Assembly (NCBI GenBank): GCA_963550915.1
Contig: CAUVEB010000007.1
Coordinates: forward strand, 1 to 64,000
Origin: Caviibacter sp963550915
GTDB lineage: Bacteria; Fusobacteriota; Fusobacteriia; Fusobacteriales; Leptotrichiaceae
DNA length: 64,000 nucleotides
Direction of reading: 5' to 3'
In this document: positions 53,638 through 62,252 of the stretch, one piece after another
Layout: each line of letters starts with the position of its first letter
How positions within the stretch are numbered: the first letter of the stretch is position 1
The notes under the pieces: model-generated
Told to the model about the DNA's origin: nothing
The model's input: the letters and a program-made list of their open reading frames with translations, nothing else
Database searches by the model: none
Position numbers and translations under genes: made by a program

Positions 53638-54302
53638 TGGATATATTAAATACTATTAAAAAAAATATTATAAAAATGCTAATTTTAGCAATTAGCTTTT
53701 CAGCTATTTCATACGTATTTGTAGGATTTATACAAATGCAAAAAATATCTGTTAATGTATATGTTAATGATAAATATCTAAAAGAAATGAATGATGACGC
53801 TAAATATATATTAAGTTCTTATGACTTTAATACTTATTTAATGAATAATTCTTCAAAAATTAAAGATATTTTTTCTAAAACAAGTGAAAATGAACTGTCA
53901 AAAAACATTTTAGTTGAAAAACCTAATAACGAAAGTATATTAAAGATAACATTTGTTACTAAAAATAAGGAAAATGGTATAGAATTTGCAAAAGAATATG
54001 TAAAACTTGCAAATGAATATATAAAAAATACTCAGCTAGAATATTTTACAAAAATGACAAATACACTTGAAAAACAGTATGATGAACTTAATAAAAAAAC
54101 TAAAATACTTGAATATAGAGATGCACAAGCAGATAGCACAATTTCTAAATTAATCTTTTACAAACAAATAAAAGAAGATAAAAATGATGTTGTAAGATTA
54201 ACTAATTTTGTTGTTAAAGGTAAATATAATAAGAAAATAATAGTTTTAGGATCATTTTTACTAGCTTTTGCCCTTGTAATCTTTAAAGAAGAGTTAAATT
54301 AA
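53637..54302 (+). CDS. Wzz-like polysaccharide chain-length protein
   Basis: 221 residues with one membrane segment near each end (about 12-31 and 200-215) and a periplasmic part rich in helices and coiled-coil-like heptads (EYIKNTQLEYFTKMTNTLEK). That is the Wzz/polysaccharide co-polymerase topology. It is shorter than most, and the sequence is weakly conserved in the family, so I call it Wzz-like. It ends the polysaccharide part of the unit; TAATG couples it to the phosphohexomutase. A bidirectional terminator follows. Confidence 0.68.
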   Translation: MDILNTIKKNIIKMLILAISFSAISYVFVGFIQMQKISVNVYVNDKYLKEMNDDAKYILSSYDFNTYLMNNSSKIKDIFSKTSENELSKNILVEKPNNESILKITFVTKNKENGIEFAKEYVKLANEYIKNTQLEYFTKMTNTLEKQYDELNKKTKILEYRDAQADSTISKLIFYKQIKEDKNDVVRLTNFVVKGKYNKKIIVLGSFLLAFALVIFKEELN

Positions 54303-54303
54303 A

Positions 54304-54331
54304 AAAAGATATGCCTATTGGCATATCTTTT
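54304..54331. terminator. Bidirectional terminator between the Wzz-like gene and the PLP-enzyme gene
   Basis: 12-bp perfect stem (AAAAGATATGCC, loop TATT, GGCATATCTTTT). Overlaps the last base pair of the minus-strand stop at 54330. Confidence 0.88.
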
Positions 54332-55481
54332 ATTTTACAGCTTTTAAATTTTTCATTGCTTGTTCTAAATCTTCTATAAGATCTTCAGTATCTTCGATTC
54401 CTACAGAAAAACGTATAAGTCCACTTGTAACACCTTGTTTTATTCTTTCTTCTTCAGGCATGCAAGCATGTGACATTTTCCATGGATATGATAGTATTGA
54501 TTCAACACCACCTAAACTTACTGCTATAATAGGTATTTTAACATTGCAGAAAACTTCTTTTACAGCCTCGCAGTTTTCAAGTTCAAATGATAGTACTGCA
54601 CCACCACTAGAGCATTGCTTATTATGTATATCATAACCTATATGTGTTTTAAGCCCTGGGTAATATACCTTTTTAACAGCCTTATGATTTTGAAGAAACT
54701 CTGCTATTTTCATTGCAGTTTTAACAGACTGATCCATACGTATTTTCATTGTTTTAAGCCCTCTCATTAAAAGCCAGCATTCATCAATACCAGGAAGAGC
54801 TCCAAATACAATTTGCTGTTTTTTTAGTATTGTATATAGATTATCACAATTAAAGGCAACAATACCCATAATTACGTCACTATGTCCATTTAAAAATTTT
54901 GTTGCACTGTGTATTATAATATCAACACCTAAAGACGTTGCATTTAGATATTGTGGTGTCATAAAAGTTGCATCAATTATAGTTTTAATATTGTGTTTTT
55001 TAGCAATATCACAAACTCCTTTAATGTCCGTAATTTTAAGAGTAGGATTTGATGGAGTTTCTATATAAAAAGCTTTAGTATTAGCTTTTATAGCTTTTTC
55101 CCATTCATCTAAATTAGTTTCATCTATAAAACTTACTTCAATACCAAATCTAGGGAATATTTCTGTTGCAAGTTGAAAAGTACCACCATAAACATCTTTA
55201 CACATAACGATGTGATCGCCTTTTGCAAAACTCAGTAGCACAGAAGTTATAGCTGCCATTCCAGATGAGAAAGCGAGTGCATATTTTGTCTGCTCTAAAC
55301 TTGCAATAGCCTTTTCTACAGCATCTCTTGTTGGATTTCCAAAACGAGAGTAAGTATATTGTTGATTTTGATCGATATCGCATTGATGAAATGTAGAAGC
55401 TTGACATATTGGAATAGATGACGCTCCCGTATTTTTATCAACCATATCGTAACCATGTATAATTTTAGTACCGAATTTCAT
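54330..55481 (-). CDS. Cys/Met metabolism PLP enzyme (cystathionine gamma-synthase/lyase family)
   Basis: 383 residues. PLP-lysine motif HSATKFLNGHSDVIMG near residue 190, PLP-phosphate turn YTYSRFGNPTRDAVEKAI near residue 42, SSGMAAITSVLLSF near residue 74, SLGGVESILSYPWKMSHA near residue 325, and the carboxylate-binding LIRFSVGIEDTEDL. Members make or break cystathionine or eliminate thiol from cysteine, homocysteine or methionine (H2S or methanethiol release). The usual IDNTF has become IDATF here. The specific reaction is not decided by sequence. It is monocistronic with its own strong promoter. Confidence 0.87.
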   Translation of the reverse strand: MKFGTKIIHGYDMVDKNTGASSIPICQASTFHQCDIDQNQQYTYSRFGNPTRDAVEKAIASLEQTKYALAFSSGMAAITSVLLSFAKGDHIVMCKDVYGGTFQLATEIFPRFGIEVSFIDETNLDEWEKAIKANTKAFYIETPSNPTLKITDIKGVCDIAKKHNIKTIIDATFMTPQYLNATSLGVDIIIHSATKFLNGHSDVIMGIVAFNCDNLYTILKKQQIVFGALPGIDECWLLMRGLKTMKIRMDQSVKTAMKIAEFLQNHKAVKKVYYPGLKTHIGYDIHNKQCSSGGAVLSFELENCEAVKEVFCNVKIPIIAVSLGGVESILSYPWKMSHACMPEEERIKQGVTSGLIRFSVGIEDTEDLIEDLEQAMKNLKAVK

Positions 55482-55509
55482 AACCCACCTCTTTAATATA
55501 ATCTAGTAT

Positions 55510-55538
55510 ATTATACCCATAAAAATGAATTTTATCAA
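55510..55538 (-). promoter_or_regulatory. Promoter of the PLP-enzyme gene
   Basis: TTGATA (55533-55538), 17-base spacer, TATAAT (55510-55515), read on the minus strand, 29 bases upstream of the ATG at 55481. Confidence 0.75.
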
Positions 55539-55643
55539 TTATAAAGTTAAAAAAGTAACAAATATATAATATATGTAAATAGCAAATCATAAAGTAGTTA
55601 ATGAAAAATGTTAAATATGTAATGTTAAGTTTAAAAAATAAAG

Positions 55644-55672
55644 TTTAAAAAAATACCCATGAATGGTACACT
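55644..55672 (+). promoter_or_regulatory. Promoter of the outer-membrane-protein gene
   Basis: TTTAAA (55644-55649), 17-base spacer ending TGG, TACACT (55667-55672), 58 bases before the ATG. The interval 55482-55730 shows nothing else I can name. Confidence 0.45.
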
Positions 55673-55730
55673 GATACAAAGTTGTCTAAAAATATGAGAT
55701 GCAACTTTTAAGAAAGGGGTAATAATTAAA

Positions 55731-56534
55731 ATGAAAAGAATATTAACATGTTTATTAATAATGCAATCACTATCATTTGCAAAAAGTGGAATAGAAGTAA
55801 AAGTTGGGGTAAATATGTCGGCAGCAAGAGAAGAAGCTCTATTTTACAATTTGTATAAGGATAAAGGGTTTTCAAAAGCTTATGAAGATGCGGCACTAGC
55901 ATCACTAAGAAAAAATGAAATTGCTGGAGAAATAGAAACAAAAGTACTAAAAAGTATAAAAGTAAGTCCTAGTGTAAATGTAAAAATTGGTGGAGGACTA
56001 AGTATATATTTAAATAAGTCAAGCAAACTTACAACAGGATTTAAACAAAGAAGAACTAAAGCAATTCCTCAACAAAATGGAACAACAAAAATAATAAATA
56101 CTGCAGAACTTCCTGATATTAGTGGTGGTGCAGGTATAACTCCAGACACTAATATTGCTGAAGCACTGTTTAATAAAAATAATGTTACATTTGAGAATCG
56201 TACTGGATACAATATAACAACATTTGGTACACTTGAAGTTGCAAAAATATTAAGATCAGATTTATCAATATATGGTGGTGCAGATTTAGGTCTTGATATA
56301 GCATTACAAGAAAAAATATTTGAATCAACTATCCATGATAATATTTATAATGGTAATGGTAGTGATGATTTTAAAGGAAAAGAAGCGTATCGTTTCTTAA
56401 TTGAAAGAAGAACAAAATACTTACCAAGAGTAAAAGGATACTTTGGAGTAGATTATAATAATTTTGAATTTGAAGTTGGAGCTGGATATCCACAACTTAT
56501 AAAAGTGGGTGTTGGTTATAGATTTAAGTTTTAA
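55731..56534 (+). CDS. Predicted outer-membrane beta-barrel protein
   Basis: 267 residues. Signal peptide at about 1-17 (ends LSFA). The mature chain alternates hydrophobic and polar residues in strand-like runs (VKIGGGLSIYLNK, LSIYGGADLGLDIAL, VKGYFGVDYNNFEFEVGAGY) and ends in VGVGYRFKF, a C-terminal phenylalanine and aromatic pattern typical of proteins folded by the BAM machinery. No known porin family is recognised. AGAAAGGGG with an 11-base spacing is its ribosome site. Single-gene unit with a promoter and terminator. Confidence 0.78.
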   Translation: MKRILTCLLIMQSLSFAKSGIEVKVGVNMSAAREEALFYNLYKDKGFSKAYEDAALASLRKNEIAGEIETKVLKSIKVSPSVNVKIGGGLSIYLNKSSKLTTGFKQRRTKAIPQQNGTTKIINTAELPDISGGAGITPDTNIAEALFNKNNVTFENRTGYNITTFGTLEVAKILRSDLSIYGGADLGLDIALQEKIFESTIHDNIYNGNGSDDFKGKEAYRFLIERRTKYLPRVKGYFGVDYNNFEFEVGAGYPQLIKVGVGYRFKF

Positions 56535-56540
56535 TAATGT

Positions 56541-56569
56541 AAAGCTATATCTTATGATATAGCTTTTTT
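56541..56569 (+). terminator. Terminator after the outer-membrane-protein gene
   Basis: 11-bp stem AAAGCTATATC, loop TTAT, GATATAGCTTT, then T residues. Confidence 0.88.
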
Positions 56570-56589
56570 ATTGTGTCAATAAAAAAAGC

Positions 56590-56618
56590 TTGACAAGTAT
56601 TTCTTTTTGTTATAAAAT
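56590..56618 (+). promoter_or_regulatory. Promoter of ylxM-ffh-rpsP
   Basis: Consensus TTGACA (56590-56595), 17-base spacer, TAAAAT (56613-56618). The ylxM ATG at 56628 is only nine bases past the -10, so the message would have almost no leader. Confidence 0.68.
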
Positions 56619-56627
56619 GTCTTTGTT

Positions 56628-56954
56628 ATGAAAGAAATTGATGATTTTGTACGATATTCAATATTGTTTTCAGTATATAAGTCTTTATTTTCAGGGAAAC
56701 AAAAAATATATCTTGAAGCGTTTTTAGAAGAGGATAATTCTTTTTCAGAAATAGCACAAGCATTAAATGTTAGTAGACAAGCAGTTTTTGATAATATAAA
56801 GAAGGCTTGTAAAAAACTTGATTTTTATGAAGAAAACTTAAATATACTAGAAAGCGAAAAAGAATATCTTGTAAAACTAAAAAAATTAAAAAAAGAATTT
56901 ACAATTGAAAATTTAGATAAGCTAATAAGTGAATTGGAAGGTACAAATGTTTGA
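56628..56954 (+). CDS. ylxM: YlxM-like DNA-binding protein (UPF0122)
   Basis: 108 residues. Its helix-turn-helix is QALNVSRQAVFDNIKKACKK (about residues 43-62), after YSILFSVYKSLFSGKQKIYLE, as in the YlxM/p13 family. In Firmicutes YlxM is co-transcribed with ffh and is linked to the signal recognition particle pathway. No ribosome site stands before the ATG and the promoter is very close, so translation may start on a near-leaderless message. It overlaps the ffh start by eight bases. Confidence 0.88.
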   Translation: MKEIDDFVRYSILFSVYKSLFSGKQKIYLEAFLEEDNSFSEIAQALNVSRQAVFDNIKKACKKLDFYEENLNILESEKEYLVKLKKLKKEFTIENLDKLISELEGTNV

Positions 56955-58272
56955 TAATTTAAGTGATAAATTAAAAACAGTTATGAAAAATATAGGCGGA
57001 CAAGGCAAGCTTACCGAATCAAATGTATCACAAGCATTAAAAGAGGTAAAATTAGCTTTACTTGAGGCTGATGTAAATTATACTGTTACAAAGAATTTTG
57101 TTTCAAGAATAAAAGAAAAAGCATTAGGTACACAAGTTATAATGGGAGTTAATCCAAGACAACAATTTATAAAAATAATAAATGATGAGCTTATTGAAGT
57201 TTTAGGTGGAACAAATGTTGAGTTTTTAAAATCTGATAAAAAGCCTAGAGTAATAATACTTGTTGGACTTCAGGGAGCAGGTAAAACGACTTTTTGTGCA
57301 AAACTTGCAAAACTATTAAAAAAAGAAAAAGAAAATGTACTTTTAGTAGGGGCAGATGTATATAGACCTGCTGCAAGAAAACAATTAAAAGTTTTAGCTG
57401 ATCAAATAGGGGTTAAAAGCTTTACAATTGAAGAAGAAAATAATCCTGTTAAAATATGTACTGCTAGTAAAGAATATGCAAAAAAAGAAGATATTACAAC
57501 TATAATAATAGATACAGCAGGTAGATTACATATTGATGAAGCACTTATGGGTGAATTAAAGAGTATAAAAGAAGAATTAAATCCAACTGAAATTTTATTA
57601 GCTGTTGATGGAATGACAGGTCAGGATGCTGTAAATGTATCAAAGAGCTTTAATGATATGTTAGAAATAACAGGAGTTATACTTACAAAATTAGACGGAG
57701 ACACAAGAGGTGGAGCTGCACTTTCTATAAAAGAAGTTTGTGGTAAACCAATTAAATACATAAGTGAAGGTGAAAAACTAGATGATATATCTAAGTTTTA
57801 TCCAGATAGACTAGCTTCAAGAATACTTGGAATGGGAGATGTTGTAAGTCTAGTTGAAAAGGCAAAAGATATAATAGATGAAAAAGAAGCAAAATTAATG
57901 GAAGAGAAATTCAGAAAAAATCAATTTGATTTTGAAGATTTTCTAAAACAATTTAAAATGATAAAAAAAATGGGTTCTATAGCGGGTATATTAAAAATGT
58001 TACCAGGAGTTAATTTAGGAGATTTTGATACTAATTTAGCTGAAAAAGAACTAAAAAAAGTTGAGTCAATAATATATTCAATGACTGTTGAAGAAAGAAG
58101 AAATCCACAACTACTAAAGCTATATAACAGAAAAATGAGAATAGCAAAAGGAAGTGGGACAACAGTTACAGATATTAATAAGCTGTTAAAACAATATGAA
58201 CAAATGAAACAAATGATGAAAATGTTTAACAGTGGTAATATACCAGGTATGGGTAGATTTATGAAAAAATAG
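56947..58272 (+). CDS. ffh: Signal recognition particle GTPase Ffh
   Basis: SRP54-type protein that binds signal sequences and 4.5S RNA, delivering ribosomes to FtsY. About 442 residues. N domain (FDNLSDKLKTVMKNIGGQGKL), G domain with VGLQGAGKTTFCAKLAKLLK near residue 105, DTAGRLHIDEALM near 190 and TKLDGDTRGGAALS near 240, and a C-terminal M domain rich in methionine (QYEQMKQMMKMFNSGNIPGM). The ATG at 56947 is five bases after GGAAGG (56936-56941); an earlier in-frame GTG at 56929 adds six residues. Followed by rpsP, as in many bacteria. Confidence 0.97.
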   Translation: MFDNLSDKLKTVMKNIGGQGKLTESNVSQALKEVKLALLEADVNYTVTKNFVSRIKEKALGTQVIMGVNPRQQFIKIINDELIEVLGGTNVEFLKSDKKPRVIILVGLQGAGKTTFCAKLAKLLKKEKENVLLVGADVYRPAARKQLKVLADQIGVKSFTIEEENNPVKICTASKEYAKKEDITTIIIDTAGRLHIDEALMGELKSIKEELNPTEILLAVDGMTGQDAVNVSKSFNDMLEITGVILTKLDGDTRGGAALSIKEVCGKPIKYISEGEKLDDISKFYPDRLASRILGMGDVVSLVEKAKDIIDEKEAKLMEEKFRKNQFDFEDFLKQFKMIKKMGSIAGILKMLPGVNLGDFDTNLAEKELKKVESIIYSMTVEERRNPQLLKLYNRKMRIAKGSGTTVTDINKLLKQYEQMKQMMKMFNSGNIPGMGRFMKK

Positions 58273-58295
58273 TTAATAAAGCGGAGGTAAATATA

Positions 58296-58562
58296 ATGGT
58301 AAAATTAAGACTTACAAGACTTGGAAGAAAGAAAGCACCTTTTTATAGAGTAGCTGCAATGGAAGCTTTAGGAAAAAGAGACGGTAAAGCAATAGCTTAC
58401 CTTGGAACATACAATCCTTTAGTAGCAGAAAACCAAGTTAAATTAAATGAAGAAGAAGTTTTAAGATTTTTATCAAATGGAGCACAACCAACAGAAACAG
58501 TAAAAAGCTTACTTGTTAAAGCTGGAGTATGGGCTAAATTTGAAGAATCAAAAAGAAAATAA
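58296..58562 (+). CDS. rpsP: 30S ribosomal protein S16
   Basis: 88 residues, VKLRLTRLGRKKAPFYRVAAM at the start, DGKAIAYLGTYNPL near residue 28 and NGAQPTETVKSLLVKAGVW near 67, as in S16 from many phyla. GCGGAGG is its ribosome site. It follows ffh by 23 bases. rimM, trmD and rplS, which often come after it, do not; a terminator does. Confidence 0.97.
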   Translation: MVKLRLTRLGRKKAPFYRVAAMEALGKRDGKAIAYLGTYNPLVAENQVKLNEEEVLRFLSNGAQPTETVKSLLVKAGVWAKFEESKRK

Positions 58563-58573
58563 GATGAATTTTT

Positions 58574-58611
58574 ATACTGAGAAATTGTAAAAGATTTTTC
58601 AGTATTTTTTT
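58574..58611 (+). terminator. Terminator after rpsP
   Basis: 11-bp stem ATACTGAGAAA with TTTTTCAGTAT (one G.U pair), loop of ten, then a T-run. Confidence 0.75.
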
Positions 58612-58625
58612 ATTAATAAACGCAG

Positions 58626-58654
58626 TTGTTAAAAACACATAAACATTATATAAT
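58626..58654 (+). promoter_or_regulatory. Promoter of polA-azlC-azlD-prfB
   Basis: TTGTTA (58626-58631), 17-base spacer, TATAAT (58649-58654), 37 bases before the polA ATG. Confidence 0.68.
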
Positions 58655-58691
58655 ATATCTGTTATTATAAAAAAGGGAGCTAAAATTAAAA

Positions 58692-61253
58692 ATGAATAAG
58701 GTATTACTATTAGATATGAGTGCAATTATGTATAAATCACATTTTGCAATGTCTAAATTAAAGACATCAACAGGATTTTTTACAGGTGCGATTTTAGGGT
58801 TTGTAACACAACTTGAAATAGCATTAAAAGAAATTGAGCCAACACATATAGGTGCAACTTTTGATGTTAAAAGATCAACACTTGAGAGAACGAAGTTATT
58901 TGCTGATTACAAGAAAAAAAGAAAAGAAATGCCAACAGAACTAAGAGAACAAATACCAATAATTGAAGAAATACTAGATGCATATAAGATAAAGAGATTT
59001 TCAAAAGAAATGCATGAGGCAGATGATGTTATTGCAAGTCTTACTGAATTTGCAAAGAAAAACAATAGTATAGTCCATATACTAACAGGTGATAAAGATT
59101 TAGAACAACTTGTAAGTGATGATGAAAATGTTGTAATACATTTACTTGGTAAGGATTTTAGTGTAAAAAACAGAGCTGATGTTAAAGAACATTTAAAAAT
59201 ATATCCTGAACAAATACCTGATTTTTTTGGTTTAAAAGGCGATAGTGCTGACGGCATACCTGGTGTATTTGGTATAGGAGATTCAAACGGTATACCTTTA
59301 ATTGAAGAATTTTCAACATTAGAAAATATATATAATAATCTTGATAAGATAAAAGATAGTATAAGAAATAAGCTGATAAAAGATAAGGAACAAGCCTTTT
59401 TATGTAGAGAATTAGCTTATGTAAAAAAAGATATTGATTTTAATATATCAATGGAAGATATAGAAATAAAAGAAAAAGATATATCAAAACTAAAAAATAT
59501 ATATGTAAGTTATGAACTTAAAAAATTATTATCATCTATTGAAGCTCATGATGAAAAAGAGAATATAGCTTATGAAAACGTTAGTTTTAACACCCTTATA
59601 TCACATATATCAAAAGCAAAGGATGTATCTTTTTATTGTGATGATAAATATATAAGTGCAAATATAGAAGATAATATATATATAGTTAAAAATGAAAGCG
59701 AAAATACACTTTTTAATACTGAAAAAATTGATTTTACACTTTTACCCAAAAATGTTAACTATATTTTATATGATGCAAAAAAATATATGCATTTAGGATT
59801 AGATTTAAAAGATAATTTTTTTGATATATTAATAGCTTCATATGTTTTAAATACTCAAGCTAAACTTGAACTTGAAGAATTATATGCTTTTTATTTCTCA
59901 AAGCAATTACCAAGTTATGATAAAAAAGAACAAAAAAAATTAAGCCTAGAAGAAATAGAAAATATTGATAAATTAAGAGTAACTACTATAGTTTCATCAC
60001 TTACTAAGATAAAAGATATATTAGAATCAAAATTATCTAAATATGATCCTGAAAATACATATGAAAAGATAGAAAAGCCATTAATTTCTGTCCTATACTC
60101 TATGGAAAAAAATGGAATTAAAATAGACAAAAATAAATTTAAAGATCTTGAAAATGAATTTATAGCTCTTGTTGAAAATTCAAAAGATAAAATACAAAAA
60201 TTAGCTGGTGAAGAGTTTAATCTTGATTCTCCTAAGCAATTAGGACATATTTTATTTGAAAAAATGAATTTACCAATTATAAAGAAATCTAAAACAGGAT
60301 ATTCAACAGATGTTAGTGTTTTAGAAGAACTTGCAGAACGTGATATAGAAATAGCTAAAGAAATGTTGGATTATAGATTTTATAGAAAATTACTGTCTAC
60401 ATATCTTGAACCTATACCTAAATTTGCTGATGAAAAAAGTAGAGTACATAGTGTATTTAATGGTACAGGAACTGCAACAGGAAGATTATCATCAAATAAT
60501 CCAAACTTACAAAATATACCTGCTAGAACAGTTGAAGGTACTAAGATTAGAAGTTGCTTTATAGCAGATGAAGGAATGTCTCTTGTTTCATTTGACTATT
60601 CACAAATTGAACTAAGAGTACTTGCAAAATTATCAGAAGATGAAAATTTATTAAGTGCATATAAAGATGATTTAGATTTACATGAACTTACAGCAAGAAA
60701 ACTATTTTTAAAACCTAGTGGAGAGATAACAAAATTAGAAAGAAGTATTGCAAAAACAATTAACTTTAGTGTACTTTATGGTAAAACACCTTATGGTTTA
60801 TCAAAAGAGCTTAAAATACCTATTGAAGATGCTAAAAAATATATTGATACATATTTTAAAGGTTATCCAAAAGTTGCTCCATTTTTAAATGAAATACTAC
60901 AAAATGCAATAAAAAATGGTTATGTAACAACATTATTTGGTACAAGAAGATATATACATGATGTTAAATCAGATAACAAACTTATCTTTGAACAAGGTAA
61001 AAGAATGGCTATAAATACTGTAGTACAAGGGACTGCTGCTAATATAATAAAAATGGTAATGATAAAATTACATAAATTAGGTTATAAAATGTTAATACAA
61101 GTACATGATGAATTAATATTTGAGTTACCAAAAGAAAAGGCAAATGAACTAGCAAAAGAAATAAAAGAAATAATGGAAAACACTATTGATTTTGAAATCG
61201 TTAAATTAAAAGTGAACCTATCTATAGGAGATAATTGGGGTGAACTTAAATGA
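58692..61253 (+). CDS. polA: DNA polymerase I
   Basis: 853 residues. The N-terminal 5' nuclease domain starts LLDMSAIMYKSHFAMSKLK, with EADDVIASLTEFAKK near 112 and GLKGDSADGIPGVFGIG near 180. The middle exonuclease-like domain lacks the D-x-E proofreading motif. The polymerase domain has SFDYSQIELRVLAKLS near 635, RSIAKTINFSVLYGKTPYGL near 690 and QVHDELIFELP near 810. So it should replace RNA primers and fill gaps without 3'-5' proofreading. AAGGGAG is the ribosome site. Four-base ATGA overlap with azlC. Confidence 0.96.
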   Translation: MNKVLLLDMSAIMYKSHFAMSKLKTSTGFFTGAILGFVTQLEIALKEIEPTHIGATFDVKRSTLERTKLFADYKKKRKEMPTELREQIPIIEEILDAYKIKRFSKEMHEADDVIASLTEFAKKNNSIVHILTGDKDLEQLVSDDENVVIHLLGKDFSVKNRADVKEHLKIYPEQIPDFFGLKGDSADGIPGVFGIGDSNGIPLIEEFSTLENIYNNLDKIKDSIRNKLIKDKEQAFLCRELAYVKKDIDFNISMEDIEIKEKDISKLKNIYVSYELKKLLSSIEAHDEKENIAYENVSFNTLISHISKAKDVSFYCDDKYISANIEDNIYIVKNESENTLFNTEKIDFTLLPKNVNYILYDAKKYMHLGLDLKDNFFDILIASYVLNTQAKLELEELYAFYFSKQLPSYDKKEQKKLSLEEIENIDKLRVTTIVSSLTKIKDILESKLSKYDPENTYEKIEKPLISVLYSMEKNGIKIDKNKFKDLENEFIALVENSKDKIQKLAGEEFNLDSPKQLGHILFEKMNLPIIKKSKTGYSTDVSVLEELAERDIEIAKEMLDYRFYRKLLSTYLEPIPKFADEKSRVHSVFNGTGTATGRLSSNNPNLQNIPARTVEGTKIRSCFIADEGMSLVSFDYSQIELRVLAKLSEDENLLSAYKDDLDLHELTARKLFLKPSGEITKLERSIAKTINFSVLYGKTPYGLSKELKIPIEDAKKYIDTYFKGYPKVAPFLNEILQNAIKNGYVTTLFGTRRYIHDVKSDNKLIFEQGKRMAINTVVQGTAANIIKMVMIKLHKLGYKMLIQVHDELIFELPKEKANELAKEIKEIMENTIDFEIVKLKVNLSIGDNWGELK

Positions 61254-61927
61254 GTATATTAAAGGGAATGAAAAAAGGCTTACCACTTTCAATCGCCTAT
61301 TTTCCGTTTGCTTTTACCTTGGGTCTTATAGCAAAAAATTACGGAGTAACACCTTTTAATATATTTATTATGACTTGTATAGTTTATGCAGGTAGTAGTG
61401 AAGTTATAATAATGAGGCTATTATTTGATAGTGGAGCGACAATATTTCAAACTATCGTTGCAGCCATTGTCATTAACATCAGATATGCCCTTATTAATAC
61501 TAGTATATTAAAAAAACAAGAAAAAGAAGATAAGAATATAAAAATATTAAGTACTATCTTATTAACAGATGAAAGTGTTGCATATCTAACTATTAAAAAA
61601 ATATATAATGTATATGAGACATTTGGATTTGGTCTTATTGGATATATATTCTTTTGCTCTTTTACATTAACTGGAGCTATAATAGGAGAATATATACCAC
61701 TAAAATACACAAACTCACTTAATTTTACTTTATATGCAATATTTTTAAGTTTACTTGTATCAACCTTAATTTTAAATTATAGATATATAATAATAGTGAT
61801 AGCTACTTTAATTATAAAAATATTACTAACATATTTTAATGTACAACCTGCTATTACTACATTATTATCAATAATAATAGGATCTGGTATTTATACTATA
61901 ATAAAAGTGGGTGTAAAAAATGAATAA
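61250..61927 (+). CDS. azlC: Branched-chain amino acid exporter large subunit AzlC
   Basis: 225 residues, about seven membrane segments, AzlC family. MKKGLPLSIAYFPFAFTLGLI at the start, VYAGSSEVIIMRLLFDSGA near residue 45 and ILLTDESVAYLTIKKI near 100 (all family features). The pair AzlC/AzlD exports valine and other branched-chain amino acids in some bacteria. Overlaps polA by four and azlD by eight bases. Confidence 0.88.
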   Translation: MSILKGMKKGLPLSIAYFPFAFTLGLIAKNYGVTPFNIFIMTCIVYAGSSEVIIMRLLFDSGATIFQTIVAAIVINIRYALINTSILKKQEKEDKNIKILSTILLTDESVAYLTIKKIYNVYETFGFGLIGYIFFCSFTLTGAIIGEYIPLKYTNSLNFTLYAIFLSLLVSTLILNYRYIIIVIATLIIKILLTYFNVQPAITTLLSIIIGSGIYTIIKVGVKNE

Positions 61928-62252
61928 TTACAATTTTTATATCATCATATTATTTGTATCACTTTTTACATTTATGATAAGATTAGTGCCTGTATATTTT
62001 AAATTACCTGAAAACAATAAGTATATTAATACTTTTTTTGATGTATTGCCTATATCAATATTGACAATACTTGCCTTACCTGAAGTTTTTACATCTGTAG
62101 GTAAAAGTGTAAGCGATATAATAATAACTATAATAGCAATGATATTTGTATCTTATTTTACCTATAAAAAGAAAAATTTAATATTAATTGTATTTGGTTC
62201 GTTATCTATTGTTTTAATATTAAAGGAGATAATAAATTATGGAAGTTTTTGA
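61920..62252 (+). CDS. azlD: Branched-chain amino acid exporter small subunit AzlD
   Basis: 110 residues with about four membrane segments, AzlD family: FTFMIRLVPVYFKLP near the start, then FDVLPISILTILALPEVF near residue 40. The small partner of AzlC. Its frame overlaps azlC by eight bases and prfB by fourteen, so all are on one message. Confidence 0.87.
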   Translation: MNNYNFYIIILFVSLFTFMIRLVPVYFKLPENNKYINTFFDVLPISILTILALPEVFTSVGKSVSDIIITIIAMIFVSYFTYKKKNLILIVFGSLSIVLILKEIINYGSF

